In this document: piece after piece, positions 1 through 9,158 of the stretch
How the letters are laid out: each line of letters starts with the position of its first letter
Position numbering within the stretch: the stretch's first letter is position 1
Assembly (NCBI RefSeq): GCF_003353065.1
Contig: NZ_CP027806.1
Location: forward strand, 2,314,501-2,378,500
Direction of reading: 5' to 3'
Length of the DNA stretch: 64,000 nucleotides
Source of the DNA: Cyclonatronum proteinivorum
Lineage (GTDB): Bacteria > Bacteroidota > Rhodothermia > Balneolales > Cyclonatronaceae
Notes under the pieces: generated by a model
What the model was told of the DNA's origin: nothing
Databases searched by the model: none
The model's input: only the letters and a program-made list of their open reading frames with translations
Made by a program: the position numbers and the translations under genes

Positions 1-1448
1 TCTGTTTCAAAGATGTGCTGCACATCACGCATATCAACCGCGCTGAATGCATGTGTTCTGAGAAGATTTCGGACGGAAGCCCACCAAATCTCATCACCAA
101 CCAGCTCGTGCAGCATGCCAAGCACCTGCCCGGCCTTGGCATAGGTATGGCGGTCGTACATGTCCTCGGGTTGCTGATACTCATTCCAGATGATGGGCCT
201 GCGATACCGCTGCGCTTCTTCAAAATAATCTTTTTGGTGCTGTAAGCTGTGATCCGTGCCGGTTTCATAGCCCATCCGGTCCCGCTTATACAGGATTTCA
301 AAATAGTTGGCAAAACCTTCATTAAAAGGCAGGTTGGCCCAGTCGCGGGTAGTAACAAGATTCCCGAACCACTGATGTACCAGCTCATGCACGATCAGAT
401 CCGTGTTATCCCGGTCAATGGCACCTCTGTCATCAAACTGTGCAAGATGATAGAGAAAGGTTGCCCCGGTGTTCTCCATCCCCCTCGCAATAAAATCCCG
501 GACGGAAACCTGACCGTAGGCTCCCCAGGGATACGGAAAATCAAAACGTTCTTCGAAGTAAGCCATAATGTCTTCGGTCCGGTCATAAATCATGTTTTTG
601 TAATCGTCATAGCGCGGCTCTGTGTAGTAGGTGTACAGGATGTCATTTTGCCAGATTTCCGTGCTTTTAAAAACGCCCGCCGCAAAAGCGAAAAGGTATG
701 GGGCGTGTGGCAGGTCCAGGCGCCAGTAATCGGTGCGCAGCCCGCTTTCCGGTTCACTCACAGAAGATATCAGGAAACCATTCGAAACAGTGCGCATAGA
801 ATCGGGTACGGTTATCCAAAACTCCTGCGTAGCCCGCTCCGCCGGATGATCAATGGTAGGCAGCCAAAAGCTGTTGTCTTCGGGCTGACCCAGCGTCCAA
901 ATCTGTGTGGGCCTTGTTGGATCCGTGCCGTCCGGATCGATAAAATACAGGCCCCGATTTGGGGGTTGTGACGTAAAATCCAGCACAACCCTAAGGGTGT
1001 CATCCTGCAGAAAATCCCGGCCGAGATCTATGGTTACGGTTGCGGAATCCTGCGCGAAACTCAAATTATGGGTTTCACCCGCAAGACGGATTTGATTAAA
1101 CGACATCGTTTTGGCATCAAGGGTTAGCTCCCGCGAAACAGATCGCAGGTTGACCAGTGTGAGCTCGGTTGTGCCGTTTACAGCGCGCCCGGAAAAATCA
1201 AACCCCATCTGTACAGCCTGATGGAGAAGGTTCCAGGTACGTGGTCTCAGAAACTGCGGTTCACCTTCCGGTATGATCCAGCCAGGCGCTTCAACGCTGT
1301 CAACCTCCTGCGAATCGTCCGGCTGATCACCTCTGATTTGAGCAATCAGGCCGCATCCTGCGAAAATCCATCCCATGAAAAATAGCCCCAAAACTAAAAA
1401 GGCGTGACGGTCGTTGGGACGAGCTGTTTGTTTTCGTGGATTTAGCAT
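1..1448 (-). CDS. M1 family zinc aminopeptidase, lipoprotein (3' end outside window)
   Basis: The reading frame runs leftward off the window edge, so the C-terminus is missing. About 482 codons are present. The N-terminus has a hydrophobic stretch ending in the lipobox FAGC, which predicts an envelope lipoprotein. Near residue 353 lies HELVHQWFGN, followed about 20 residues later by NEGFANYFE. This is the HExxH-x18-E zinc site of gluzincin aminopeptidases. An upstream GMENTG stretch matches the GAMEN substrate motif of the family. Its expected role is removing N-terminal residues from peptides, probably in the periplasm or at the outer membrane. An in-frame ATG at 1493 is possible, but 1448 gives a more normal signal-peptide N-region. 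It is divergent from the DUF2723 gene. Confidence 0.9.
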   Translation of the reverse strand, partial: MLNPRKQTARPNDRHAFLVLGLFFMGWIFAGCGLIAQIRGDQPDDSQEVDSVEAPGWIIPEGEPQFLRPRTWNLLHQAVQMGFDFSGRAVNGTTELTLVNLRSVSRELTLDAKTMSFNQIRLAGETHNLSFAQDSATVTIDLGRDFLQDDTLRVVLDFTSQPPNRGLYFIDPDGTDPTRPTQIWTLGQPEDNSFWLPTIDHPAERATQEFWITVPDSMRTVSNGFLISSVSEPESGLRTDYWRLDLPHAPYLFAFAAGVFKSTEIWQNDILYTYYTEPRYDDYKNMIYDRTEDIMAYFEERFDFPYPWGAYGQVSVRDFIARGMENTGATFLYHLAQFDDRGAIDRDNTDLIVHELVHQWFGNLVTTRDWANLPFNEGFANYFEILYKRDRMGYETGTDHSLQHQKDYFEEAQRYRRPIIWNEYQQPEDMYDRHTYAKAGQVLGMLHELVGDEIWWASVRNLLRTHAFSAVDMRDVQHIFET

Positions 1449-1603
1449 TCGTGAATACAGGTTAATCTCAATGATGATGGCTTGTAAGTCCATTAAGCTA
1501 TTCCTATTATTGGAAGCTTACAAGCTTCGGCCTGAAATGCCTGAAAAAATCTGTGTCAGCCGCCGCTGACATTTCCCTTATCCCTCATTTATCTCGCTTC
1601 TTG

Positions 1604-4600
1604 ATGCAAACGGACCACAAAACCCTTAACCGGATTTTTGCACTCGTCAGTTTTCTGTTCGCCTTCATTCTGTATTTGCTCACGCTTTCGCCAACGGCCG
1701 ACTTCTGGGATCCGGCTGAGCGGATAGCAACCGCATACGCCCTGCAGATACCGCATCCACCGGGAGCGCCGATGTATATGCTGTTGGGGCGCATGTTTTC
1801 GATGTTCATGCCGACCGAGTACGTAGCGTATTCTATAAATTTGATGAGCGCGATTTCTTCGGGTATCACCATCATGCTACTGTACCTGATTGTGGTCCGG
1901 CTGGTGCGCACCTTTACCCTTGGGCACCCCGATACCTGGGATGATACCGCTAAGATAGCGATGTACGGCGGCGCGCTGATCGGTGCCCTCACATTCGCAG
2001 CAACCGACAGCCTCTGGTTCATTTCCGTTGAAGCGGAAACCTATGCCATGTCCCTCACCTTCACCGCCCTGGTTTTCTGGCTCGCGCTTAAGTGGGCTTC
2101 TGTTGCGGATGAAAAAGGGAACGAGCGCTGGCTTGTCCTTATCGCGTATCTGGTGGGGATTGCATTCGGGATTCACCTCCTCAACCTGCTCGCCATTTTT
2201 GCCATTGCGCTCCTGATTTATTTCCGGAAATTTGAGTTCACCATTACCGGATTTCTTGCGGCTGCCGGTCTTTCCGTTGTTGCGTTTCTGGTGATTTTCC
2301 CGGGAACCATTATCTGGATGCCGAATCTTGCCAACAGCATCAGTCAGGCTACGGTTGGGCTGATCGGACCCGGACTGTTTATGCTTGGCGTGCTTTCCAT
2401 TCTCGGAGCGGGCATTTGGTACACGCATCAGAACAATATGAAGGTCGCTAACTATATAGTAGTTGCCTACACCGCCATTATGATCGGCTACTCGAGTTAC
2501 GCGGTGATTTTTATCCGCTCCATGAGCAATCCCGCGATTGACCAAAACAATCCTGATAACATCGAGCGGTTCACGAGTTTCATTAAGCGTGAACAATACG
2601 GCACCGCCCCCCTGCTGATGGGCAACAGTTTCAACAATCTTCAGATGGATGTTGACCGAAGCCGTGATGTCTTTTTCCCGCGCAGGCACTCAACCCAGCC
2701 GCAGCACCTTGCCGTTTACGCCAACTATTCCAGCGACCTCGATTTCTTTCTGCGGTATCAGCTGGGCCACATGTACTTCCGCTATTTTAATTTCAACTTC
2801 ATCGGCAGGCAGGCTGATATTCAGGACGCGCCCTCATACTGGGGCACCTTCAGCGCAGATGAGCGCTTCGCGGATAACCCGGCCAATCATTTCTACTGGT
2901 ATCTGCCTTTCCTGCTGGGACTCTTTGGCGGGATTTATCATTTTGTCAGGGACTGGAAACGGGCCCTTTCCGTACTTGCGCTTTTTGTGATGACCGGCAT
3001 TGCCATCGTCGTGTTTCTTAATCAGACGCCAATGCAGCCACGGGAACGGGATTATTCCTACGCCGGCTCCTTCTTTGCGTTTTCGATATGGATAGGTTTG
3101 GGGGCGACCGGGCTGCTGGATTTACTGCGAACAGCGGTCCGAAACAAATTCGCCCTTATAGGCGCAATCGTAGTGATGTATTTGCTGGTGCCCATGCGGG
3201 TCCTGTCGGAAAACTATCATGTAGGCGACCGAAGCCAGCGCTTTGTAGCGCCGGACTATGCGTTCAACCTCCTCAATTCTGTTGAGCCGCACAGTATTTT
3301 GTTCACAAACGGTGATAACGATACCTTCCCGCTTTGGTTTTTGCAGGAAGTGTACGGCATTCGAACCGATGTCCGAATTGTGTGTCTGAGTCTGCTCAAT
3401 ACCTCCTGGTACATCGATCAGGTAAAAAACCGCTGGAATCACGACGCGCCGCCGGTCAGACTTTCCTATACCGACCGGGAAATTCAGAATATTGAAGACA
3501 AGTTCCGTTTTGAGCGGGAATCTGACTTTCACCGCCCCGGCACCGTCCGCATTCCCTTTGATCGCGAACGCTTTGCAAGAATCATTTCTGACGAACGTCT
3601 TCCGGGACAGGTCACCATTGACGAGCATATTGAAGCGGGTGTAGCGGTTTGGCCGGATGACCTCCACAAACCTGAGTTCACCTTCCACGTCCCCCTTGAA
3701 GAGCTTGATGATGAAATCAGCTTTTTCCATCAGGGGATCGTACTCTTCTCCGATGGCGACAGGACCTTCCACTATACACGCATTCAGGATGATATCGTGC
3801 TCGACATCGTCAGGGAAAATCTGAATGAGCGCCCGATTTATTTTGCTATCACGGTTGCGGGTGACGCCATGCTTGGTATGGAAAACTACCTCCGCCTTGA
3901 AGGAAAAGCTTTCCGGGTGATTCCAAAGTTTCATGAAGAAGAGTTCGGACACCTCGATACCCGTATTCACGGTGAGCGTCTGAAGCAATTCAGGCTGCGC
4001 AATGTAAATCAGGAAGGCATTTACTTCGATCAGAACATCCGCAGAATGCTGGATAACTACCGCACGGTATTTACGCGTCAGGCAGACGCCTTTATCCGGA
4101 AAGGAGAGTACGATCAGGCCAACTACTGGCTCACATGGGGTGAAGACATCATGCCGTTTCATACCATCCAACCGGACCTTACGTCCCTCCTTACGTACGC
4201 GCTGCGATATGCGCAGGCGCAGAACGGAGTTGACGCTGTCCGCCTCGCGGATGATTTCTTACCCGATTTCATGCGGGAGCTCCGGCGCGCTGTCAATAAT
4301 ATGGACACGGTTGAAGACGAACTCACCATGCTCGAAGCCCGTCTGCGAGATCCGGCTGTTCGGGGCAATCCTGACCGCAGAAACCGGCTCATTGCACGCA
4401 CGCAGCATTTGGAAAATACGCTGCAACAGCACCATCGCAGGTATACGAGCAACCTCTCCCGCCTCATCGTAATGCAGCAAATCTACTTCCTCGCCAATGA
4501 AGACGAAACAGCTGCGGGCATTGCCGATATGATCAACGAAATTGTTGGCACAGATATCAATTTCCCGCGCGACCGCGAAGCCAACAACGAAGCCTTCAGC

Positions 4601-4615
4601 CGCATATTTATCTGA
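1604..4615 (+). CDS. DUF2723 family multi-pass membrane protein (PMT-like)
   Basis: A protein of about 1003 residues. The N-terminal half is a string of hydrophobic helices. It opens with LLTLSPTADFWDPAERI and then HPPGAP, the hallmark of DUF2723, a family related to protein O-mannosyltransferase-type membrane enzymes. A later segment, NGDNDTFPLWFLQEV, is also typical. The C-terminal 400 residues are soluble and rich in charged helices, with a long helical stretch near the end. The substrate is unknown; glycosyl transfer to exported proteins is a family-level inference. A GTG at 1553 would add 17 residues, but the ATG at 1604 (MQTDHKTLNRIF) leads directly into the first membrane helix and is preferred. 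A strong hairpin terminator follows. Confidence 0.85.
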   Translation: MQTDHKTLNRIFALVSFLFAFILYLLTLSPTADFWDPAERIATAYALQIPHPPGAPMYMLLGRMFSMFMPTEYVAYSINLMSAISSGITIMLLYLIVVRLVRTFTLGHPDTWDDTAKIAMYGGALIGALTFAATDSLWFISVEAETYAMSLTFTALVFWLALKWASVADEKGNERWLVLIAYLVGIAFGIHLLNLLAIFAIALLIYFRKFEFTITGFLAAAGLSVVAFLVIFPGTIIWMPNLANSISQATVGLIGPGLFMLGVLSILGAGIWYTHQNNMKVANYIVVAYTAIMIGYSSYAVIFIRSMSNPAIDQNNPDNIERFTSFIKREQYGTAPLLMGNSFNNLQMDVDRSRDVFFPRRHSTQPQHLAVYANYSSDLDFFLRYQLGHMYFRYFNFNFIGRQADIQDAPSYWGTFSADERFADNPANHFYWYLPFLLGLFGGIYHFVRDWKRALSVLALFVMTGIAIVVFLNQTPMQPRERDYSYAGSFFAFSIWIGLGATGLLDLLRTAVRNKFALIGAIVVMYLLVPMRVLSENYHVGDRSQRFVAPDYAFNLLNSVEPHSILFTNGDNDTFPLWFLQEVYGIRTDVRIVCLSLLNTSWYIDQVKNRWNHDAPPVRLSYTDREIQNIEDKFRFERESDFHRPGTVRIPFDRERFARIISDERLPGQVTIDEHIEAGVAVWPDDLHKPEFTFHVPLEELDDEISFFHQGIVLFSDGDRTFHYTRIQDDIVLDIVRENLNERPIYFAITVAGDAMLGMENYLRLEGKAFRVIPKFHEEEFGHLDTRIHGERLKQFRLRNVNQEGIYFDQNIRRMLDNYRTVFTRQADAFIRKGEYDQANYWLTWGEDIMPFHTIQPDLTSLLTYALRYAQAQNGVDAVRLADDFLPDFMRELRRAVNNMDTVEDELTMLEARLRDPAVRGNPDRRNRLIARTQHLENTLQQHHRRYTSNLSRLIVMQQIYFLANEDETAAGIADMINEIVGTDINFPRDREANNEAFSRIFI

Positions 4616-4616
4616 G

Positions 4617-4660
4617 AAAAGCGGTCTGACCGTGCAAAACACCATCAGACCGCTTTTGGT
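4617..4660 (+). terminator. Rho-independent terminator after the DUF2723 gene
   Basis: A perfect 13-bp inverted repeat (4617-4629 with 4645-4657, AAAAGCGGTCTGA) is followed by a T-rich stretch. It starts two bases after the DUF2723 stop codon. Confidence 0.85.
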
Positions 4661-4770
4661 TTTGGTAGCCAAGCCTGATTATATTAAAAAAATCAAACAC
4701 TAATTTAAATGCAGGGCAGGCTGTAAACAGCCAACTATTCCCGGCACCCATTTCTAAGCCGAACATTGAC

Positions 4771-5223
4771 ATGATACATACTTTTTCAGCTGAGCATATT
4801 GATGATGTGTCAAGCGTACTGGATTGTGGTTATAAAAAAATAGGTGAAGTGTACCGCTTCATCCTTTATTCAGACAATCAGCAACTAAAATCCGTCTTAG
4901 AAATAAATATGGGCGTGGAACACGAAGGGGAAATGGTCAATCTCGTATCTGTATATGCGCATAATGTTTTCCTGCAACTGCATAATTGTACAGGTTTTGT
5001 GGCAAGCGAAACCCTGCAACAGGTAACCTTTTTTGGTAAAACCGGCGGGCAAACAACTGGACTCATCATAGAAAAAAACGGTTCTGTAAATATGTACGGC
5101 AACGTTGATGACCGCCTCCTCACCGGTGATTTCACCAAACTTCCCCCTGAAATTATGATGGGGACTATCGCATTATCTTTAACAGAATCCCTCGATTTTG
5201 AAGGGTTTTCATTTGACGATTAA
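4771..5223 (+). CDS. Uncharacterised 150-residue protein upstream of ybeY
   Basis: I do not recognise this protein. It has no signal peptide or membrane segment and looks cytoplasmic, with mixed alpha/beta composition and an acidic C-terminus (SLDFEGFSFDD). It begins at an ATG 110 bases after the preceding terminator, so it probably opens the transcription unit that continues through ybeY, smg, the topoisomerase-like gene and the DUF445 gene. Its stop codon (5221-5223) overlaps the purine-rich AAGGGG that would serve as ribosome-binding site for ybeY, suggesting translational coupling. The tight packing and protein-like composition support a real gene. Confidence 0.7.
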   Translation: MIHTFSAEHIDDVSSVLDCGYKKIGEVYRFILYSDNQQLKSVLEINMGVEHEGEMVNLVSVYAHNVFLQLHNCTGFVASETLQQVTFFGKTGGQTTGLIIEKNGSVNMYGNVDDRLLTGDFTKLPPEIMMGTIALSLTESLDFEGFSFDD

Positions 5224-5237
5224 GGGGCGGGAAAATA
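5222..5237 (+). promoter_or_regulatory. Ribosome-binding site and apparent AUA start of ybeY
   Basis: AAGGGG at 5222-5227, a seven-base spacer, then ATA at 5235-5237. No ATG, GTG or TTG occurs in this frame between the upstream stop (5214-5216) and 5313. The site decides the start call for ybeY. Confidence 0.5.
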
Positions 5238-5666
5238 GATTCGTTTGAATTTTTTAACGAAACCGGACTGGACCTTCCAATAGAATCTTCCCGCGCCGCC
5301 GATATTACGCAATTGGTACTCAGTGCAGAAAAGCGTGCCTGGCGTCTGATTGAGCTTGTTTTTGTGGATGAAGCCGAAATACTACGGATAAACAACGAGC
5401 ATCTTCAGCACGACTATGTTACGGATATCATCACCTTCCCGTACCATGAAGGCGAAGAACCTGTTGAAGGGACCCTGTTCTGCTGCGCCCCTCAAATTTT
5501 TAAACAGGCCGAAGAACATGGTGCCGATCCCCTGCATGAATTTGCAAGAATTCTGATTCACGGATTGCTTCATCTGTGCGATTATGATGACAAAACGTCG
5601 TCAGATAAGCACCGCATGACGGAAAAAGAAAATTATTATTTATCGAAGCTTCAGTTTAATACATGA
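5235..5666 (+). CDS. ybeY: Endoribonuclease YbeY (rRNA maturation)
   Basis: YbeY is a zinc-dependent endoribonuclease of 16S rRNA maturation and 70S quality control. The signature here is HGLLHLCDYDDKT, where two histidines are present and the usual third (HxGYDH) position is Asp. The form HGxLHLxGYxDKT is common in Bacteroidota, so this is not degeneration. The family's N-terminal strand (FEFFNETGLDLP) is encoded upstream of any ATG, GTG or TTG. The frame is open from 5217. The first standard start is TTG 5313, which would delete that strand. An ATA at 5235, seven bases after AAGGGG, has ideal spacing and gives 143 residues, so I place the start there. The end overlaps smg by ATGA. Confidence 0.88.
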   Translation: MDSFEFFNETGLDLPIESSRAADITQLVLSAEKRAWRLIELVFVDEAEILRINNEHLQHDYVTDIITFPYHEGEEPVEGTLFCCAPQIFKQAEEHGADPLHEFARILIHGLLHLCDYDDKTSSDKHRMTEKENYYLSKLQFNT

Positions 5667-6112
5667 GAACATCCGTTATTGATCTTATTATTGAGATGAT
5701 CCGGCAAATCAGAGCCGGACAAAAACTAAAGGATATCGACATGAAATCCTTTGAAGGCTACAACAAATCCGAAACGGCTGCGGCTTATTCCTGGATCATG
5801 CACAAAAGCAACCTGGATAAGGTGAGCCGTGAATCAGGTGTCATCGACGCCCGCCGTAATATCCGCATTCTGCACTCCGCTGAGCGCATGATGTTAACAA
5901 CCGAAGCGCAGGGCTATCTTATTGAGCTGTTCAACATTGGCGTGATTGACAATTCCGATATGGAAAACATCATCGAACACTGCATGATGGCTTCACTTGA
6001 AAAGGTAGATCTCGAGAAAATGAAAGAGATCGTAGCAAGCCTCGTTTTCGGAACCGGCGAGAAAACGCTGCCTAACTCTGTTTTTCTGCGCGGTAACGAA
6101 ACCATCAACTAA
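5663..6112 (+). CDS. smg: Smg/DUF494 family protein
   Basis: A 149-residue soluble protein resembling the Smg (DUF494) family. The C-terminal half (RILHSAERMMLTTEAQGYLI and LVFGTG) aligns by eye with the Smg pattern of E. coli, where the gene lies near dprA and topA-like genes. The function is not established. The ATG overlaps the ybeY stop (ATGA), indicating translational coupling. A type IA topoisomerase-like gene follows after 17 bases, so the well-known smg-topA neighbourhood is kept here, though the topoisomerase is abnormal. Confidence 0.8.
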   Translation: MRTSVIDLIIEMIRQIRAGQKLKDIDMKSFEGYNKSETAAAYSWIMHKSNLDKVSRESGVIDARRNIRILHSAERMMLTTEAQGYLIELFNIGVIDNSDMENIIEHCMMASLEKVDLEKMKEIVASLVFGTGEKTLPNSVFLRGNETIN

Positions 6113-6129
6113 CCCCCGGAGCGGACGGA

Positions 6130-7533
6130 ATGCCTGAACACAGGCAGGAAATAATTTCCGGAACCCTCCTGATTGTTGAATCGCCGGTTATTGCAGAAAC
6201 CATAAATCGTCTTGGTTTGCCGCAGCTCGAAGCCATCGCCACACGCGGTTATGCATGGCTGCCCAAACTCACGCCAACCGGACAACTCGTAGCGCGGGCC
6301 AACCCGGACCTTCCGGAAGTCCGGAAAGAACTCCGGCACAAAGCGCCTGCATTCACACAAATTTGTATTGCCTGTGATGATGATCCGAGCGGCGCTTTCA
6401 TCGCCCGTGCAACGGCAAAATACCTGGGTAAACGCGGTGGGATTCGTTTTGGTAAATTAAAGGGGTTGACCAAAGAATCCCTGGAAGAAATGACTGCGAC
6501 CGCTGTGCCGGAACCGGCTGATCAAAGTGAACAGTTGAGACGACACTTTTTTATTCGTCAGGCCTTCAAAAGAATAACGACGATACAGCTCCCCCTGCAT
6601 ACACAGCTCGCTGTCGCAATACTTGCCCGCCCCTTCGAAACCAACAGCTTCGTAACCCTGGATGAATCGCGGGTTTTTCGTGCTGTTCGTCCGGTAAAAA
6701 CTGATTTTGCCGCGACTTTTATTGTATCTCGAAGTTCAACAAGCGGACTTTATACGGCTGTTCCGAAACCGCCTTCTACCGCTTTCCTGCCTTATGTTAC
6801 GGGGCAGTCCTTTGCCGGAACGCAGGAGCGGCTTAACCGGCTGTTTTGTTTTCAGGATGAAGCGCTTTCCCATAATCTGATCAGCTATCCGAGAACGCGG
6901 TCGAGCGCCTGGTATAATGAAAACTGGGAAATGCTTAGTGAACAGTTCCAGCGGAAATACCCGGAACAAATCTGCATCCCCAAGGCCATGCGAGCCGTCG
7001 CAGACAGCAAAAGCAACCATGACGCGCTGCACGTAACAAGGCTGGTGCATACGCCGCACAGTTTGCGCCCTTTTCTCAAATCAGACTTGCTTCATCTCTA
7101 TCAGAAACTTTACGCCCGAACGACCGAAGCCCTGGCGGTTCCGGATGAAATTCATCAGGACAAGGTTTGGATGGATGAATCCGGGGATTATTTTGAATCG
7201 GAGCCGGTAGCATCAGGCCGGTCAACAGAAACGCTAAAGCCCGTTTTTGCGCTGGAAAATTTCATGCAGGCGCTGCTCGAAACAGGATGGGTATCCCCCG
7301 GCAGTCTGGGATCAGCTTTGGATGGCGTGCTTAGGTCAGGACACATCATCCTAAAAAAACATCCTTTAACGCATCCTGAACTTGCTGTGCATGCAGCAAT
7401 CCAAAAACTTATTTCCGGCTGCAATCGTACCTTCGATCTCATGGAAACAGCCACAGCGCTTAAGAGCGATGAGTCTCTGAGTCCTGAACAGTTTAACCAC
7501 CGCTGTACCCAACTTCTCCGGGATGGAATCTGA
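6130..7533 (+). CDS. Short, divergent type IA topoisomerase-like protein
   Basis: 467 residues, against roughly 690-865 for bacterial TopA. Landmarks of the type IA fold appear in order. A TOPRIM strand LLIVESP contains Glu17. ACDDDPSG (residues 81-88) gives the DxD pair. The active-site-like LISYPRT has Tyr253 and Arg255. SNHDAL (295-300) matches the conserved AHEAI histidine region. GWVSPGSLGSALDGVLRSG (386-404) resembles the GIGRPSTYA segment. Differences are that the ESPAK lysine is replaced (ESPVI), the DREGE signature is reduced to DPSGA, and no zinc fingers are present. It could be a minimal relaxase, a decatenase, or a paralogue that has lost catalysis. It lies between smg and the DUF445 gene and overlaps the latter by 11 bases. 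Confidence 0.75.
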   Translation: MPEHRQEIISGTLLIVESPVIAETINRLGLPQLEAIATRGYAWLPKLTPTGQLVARANPDLPEVRKELRHKAPAFTQICIACDDDPSGAFIARATAKYLGKRGGIRFGKLKGLTKESLEEMTATAVPEPADQSEQLRRHFFIRQAFKRITTIQLPLHTQLAVAILARPFETNSFVTLDESRVFRAVRPVKTDFAATFIVSRSSTSGLYTAVPKPPSTAFLPYVTGQSFAGTQERLNRLFCFQDEALSHNLISYPRTRSSAWYNENWEMLSEQFQRKYPEQICIPKAMRAVADSKSNHDALHVTRLVHTPHSLRPFLKSDLLHLYQKLYARTTEALAVPDEIHQDKVWMDESGDYFESEPVASGRSTETLKPVFALENFMQALLETGWVSPGSLGSALDGVLRSGHIILKKHPLTHPELAVHAAIQKLISGCNRTFDLMETATALKSDESLSPEQFNHRCTQLLRDGI

Positions 7534-8608
7534 AAAACCTACCTTTGAATCCGTATTTCGCAAGCATCTCGCCGGGAAGCTTGCCGGTGACGGAAAATAC
7601 GCACCACCCAAACCGCAGCCTGAAAAAGTGCCACCAACGCCGGGCTTAAGAGTGCTGATGACCGTACCCTGGCTGTTGGGCATTCTGTTTCTGATTTCTT
7701 TTGTTTGGGATTTTGAAGGTGTCCGGTTAAGCACGGATTTTGTAAATCTACAGTTTGAAGGGTTGCTCCGGATTTTGAGCGTGAGCGGGCTGATTGGCTT
7801 CCTGACCAACTGGATTGCGATCAGCATGCTGTTTTATCCGAGAAAACGAAGACCGCTGCTGGGTCAGGGGCTCATCCCCGCCCAAAAAGACCGCATTGCG
7901 AAGCGGCTTTCGGCGGCGGTCGAGCGGGAGCTGATAAACCCGGAACTGGTTAAGCGGGAATTTGTGGCTTCGGGCCTGCTCAACCGCTACACGGATTTGC
8001 TCATCTGGGATGTGAAATCGCTGATGGATAATCCGGAATTTCGGGACGATGTGTCGAAACTAATGCATCACTACATTCAGGAAGCTTTTGCCGACCCTGC
8101 CATGAAAGCGCGGATTGTGGATGAAGCGGAACAGGCTGTGATGGAAAGCGTGAAGGGCCGAAAAGTGGAGCAAACGGCCCTTAAAATGTACCTGATCATG
8201 CGCGGCAAAACCCTCCGGGAATTTCTGATGGATGCTACAGAGAAGCTTCCCGCCAAAATGGCGCGCGCCACAGAGCCGATCGACGAATTGCTGAACACCA
8301 TCCCCGCCCGCATGCGCAAAGACCGGGCGCAGCTGCAAAACCTGTTTCTGATGGTCATCAACGGCATCGTCGATAAAATCGAAGTGCAGAAAATCATAGA
8401 GACCAACATCAACAGCTATGATGAAGGCAAGCTCGAAGCCATCATCCGGGGCGCATCGGATACACAGCTGCGGTACATCAAATACCTCGGGGCCGTAATC
8501 GGTTTCGGCGGCGGTTTCGTAATCTGGCAACCCGTTTTGAGCCTCGCAGTTTTAATCACCGCGGGATTGTTGATCTGGCTCGCGGATCGGATTTTGGGCG
8601 GGACGTGA
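7523..8608 (+). CDS. DUF445 family membrane protein
   Basis: 361 residues. A proline-rich N-terminus precedes a first hydrophobic helix (VPWLLGILFLISFVWDF). Then comes the family signature GLIGFLTNWIAISMLFYP and KRRPLLGQGLIPAQKDRIA. A long amphipathic helical region follows, and the C-terminus has one or two hydrophobic helices (KYLGAVIGFGGGFVIW and a second). The family (YheB/YjiN-like) has no firmly assigned biochemical role and is probably anchored in the inner membrane with a large coiled-coil-like domain. The start overlaps the topoisomerase-like gene by 11 bases, placing it at the end of the same operon. Confidence 0.88.
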   Translation: MESEKPTFESVFRKHLAGKLAGDGKYAPPKPQPEKVPPTPGLRVLMTVPWLLGILFLISFVWDFEGVRLSTDFVNLQFEGLLRILSVSGLIGFLTNWIAISMLFYPRKRRPLLGQGLIPAQKDRIAKRLSAAVERELINPELVKREFVASGLLNRYTDLLIWDVKSLMDNPEFRDDVSKLMHHYIQEAFADPAMKARIVDEAEQAVMESVKGRKVEQTALKMYLIMRGKTLREFLMDATEKLPAKMARATEPIDELLNTIPARMRKDRAQLQNLFLMVINGIVDKIEVQKIIETNINSYDEGKLEAIIRGASDTQLRYIKYLGAVIGFGGGFVIWQPVLSLAVLITAGLLIWLADRILGGT

Positions 8609-8653
8609 TTGTTTTCGCACCGGTCGTATTAGCCAATAATCCGGATTTCAAAA

Positions 8654-8889
8654 CCTGACAACCCTGAAAGGGAGATATACCAAAGCCCGGGGTGCTAACC
8701 CCGGGTCAGGACCGACCAATAATATTGAGCCCTGAAGGGGCGGCATAACTCGGATGTTGAGCAACAGCACGATGGTATATTCGGGCATCTCAGATATGTC
8801 GCCCTTGCAGGGCTTTTTTTTGTTGTGGCACGCTTACACAGGGTTGTCACCCTGTGCTATGATATGCCGCCCCGTTGGGGCTTTTTTTT
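8654..8889. repeat. REP-like palindromic repeat, copy 1 (full length)
   Basis: A unit built from two inverted modules. The left arm carries CCCTGAAAGGGAGATATACC then CCCGGGGTGCTAACCCCGGG. The centre pairs AGCCCTGAAGGGGCGGCAT with ATGTCGCCCTTGCAGGGCT around a loop. The right arm carries CACAGGGTTGTCACCCTGTG and GCCCCGTTGGGGC followed by eight T. It is one of five related units bracketing the IS200-like transposase gene. Confidence 0.85.
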
Positions 8890-8973
8890 ATTCAGTAAGT
8901 CGCGCGTGATCAAGAAAAAGTGGTATTAAAAGCAGATAAAACTCGTGGTAAGTTAAAATCTCGAATTTCAAAA

Positions 8974-9142
8974 CCTGACAACCCTGAAAGGGCGAAATAC
9001 CAAAGCCCGGGGTGCTAACCCCGGATCAGGATCGACCAAAAATATTGAGCCCTGAAGGGGCGGCATATCTCGGGGGGTTGCAATTCGGCACGGTGGTATG
9101 TTCCGGCATCTGAGATATGCCACCCCGTTGAGGCTTTTTTTT
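8974..9142. repeat. REP-like palindromic repeat, copy 2 (shortened)
   Basis: Same left arm and centre as copy 1 (CCCGGGGTGCTAACCCCGG, AGCCCTGAAGGGGCGGCATA). The right-hand CACAGGG/CCCTGTG module is missing; the unit jumps from GAGATATGCC to CACCCCGTTGAGGC and a T-run. It lies directly downstream of the transposase stop codon. Confidence 0.8.
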
Positions 9143-9158
9143 GGATTAAAATATTGTG

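Noticed and set aside
249-971. A 240-codon plus-strand frame at the left edge
   Set aside because: Antisense to the M1 aminopeptidase, whose HExxH-x18-E site is clear.
5313-5666. ybeY starting at TTG 5313
   Set aside because: It would remove the first strand of the YbeY fold and has no ribosome-binding site; kept only as an alternative.
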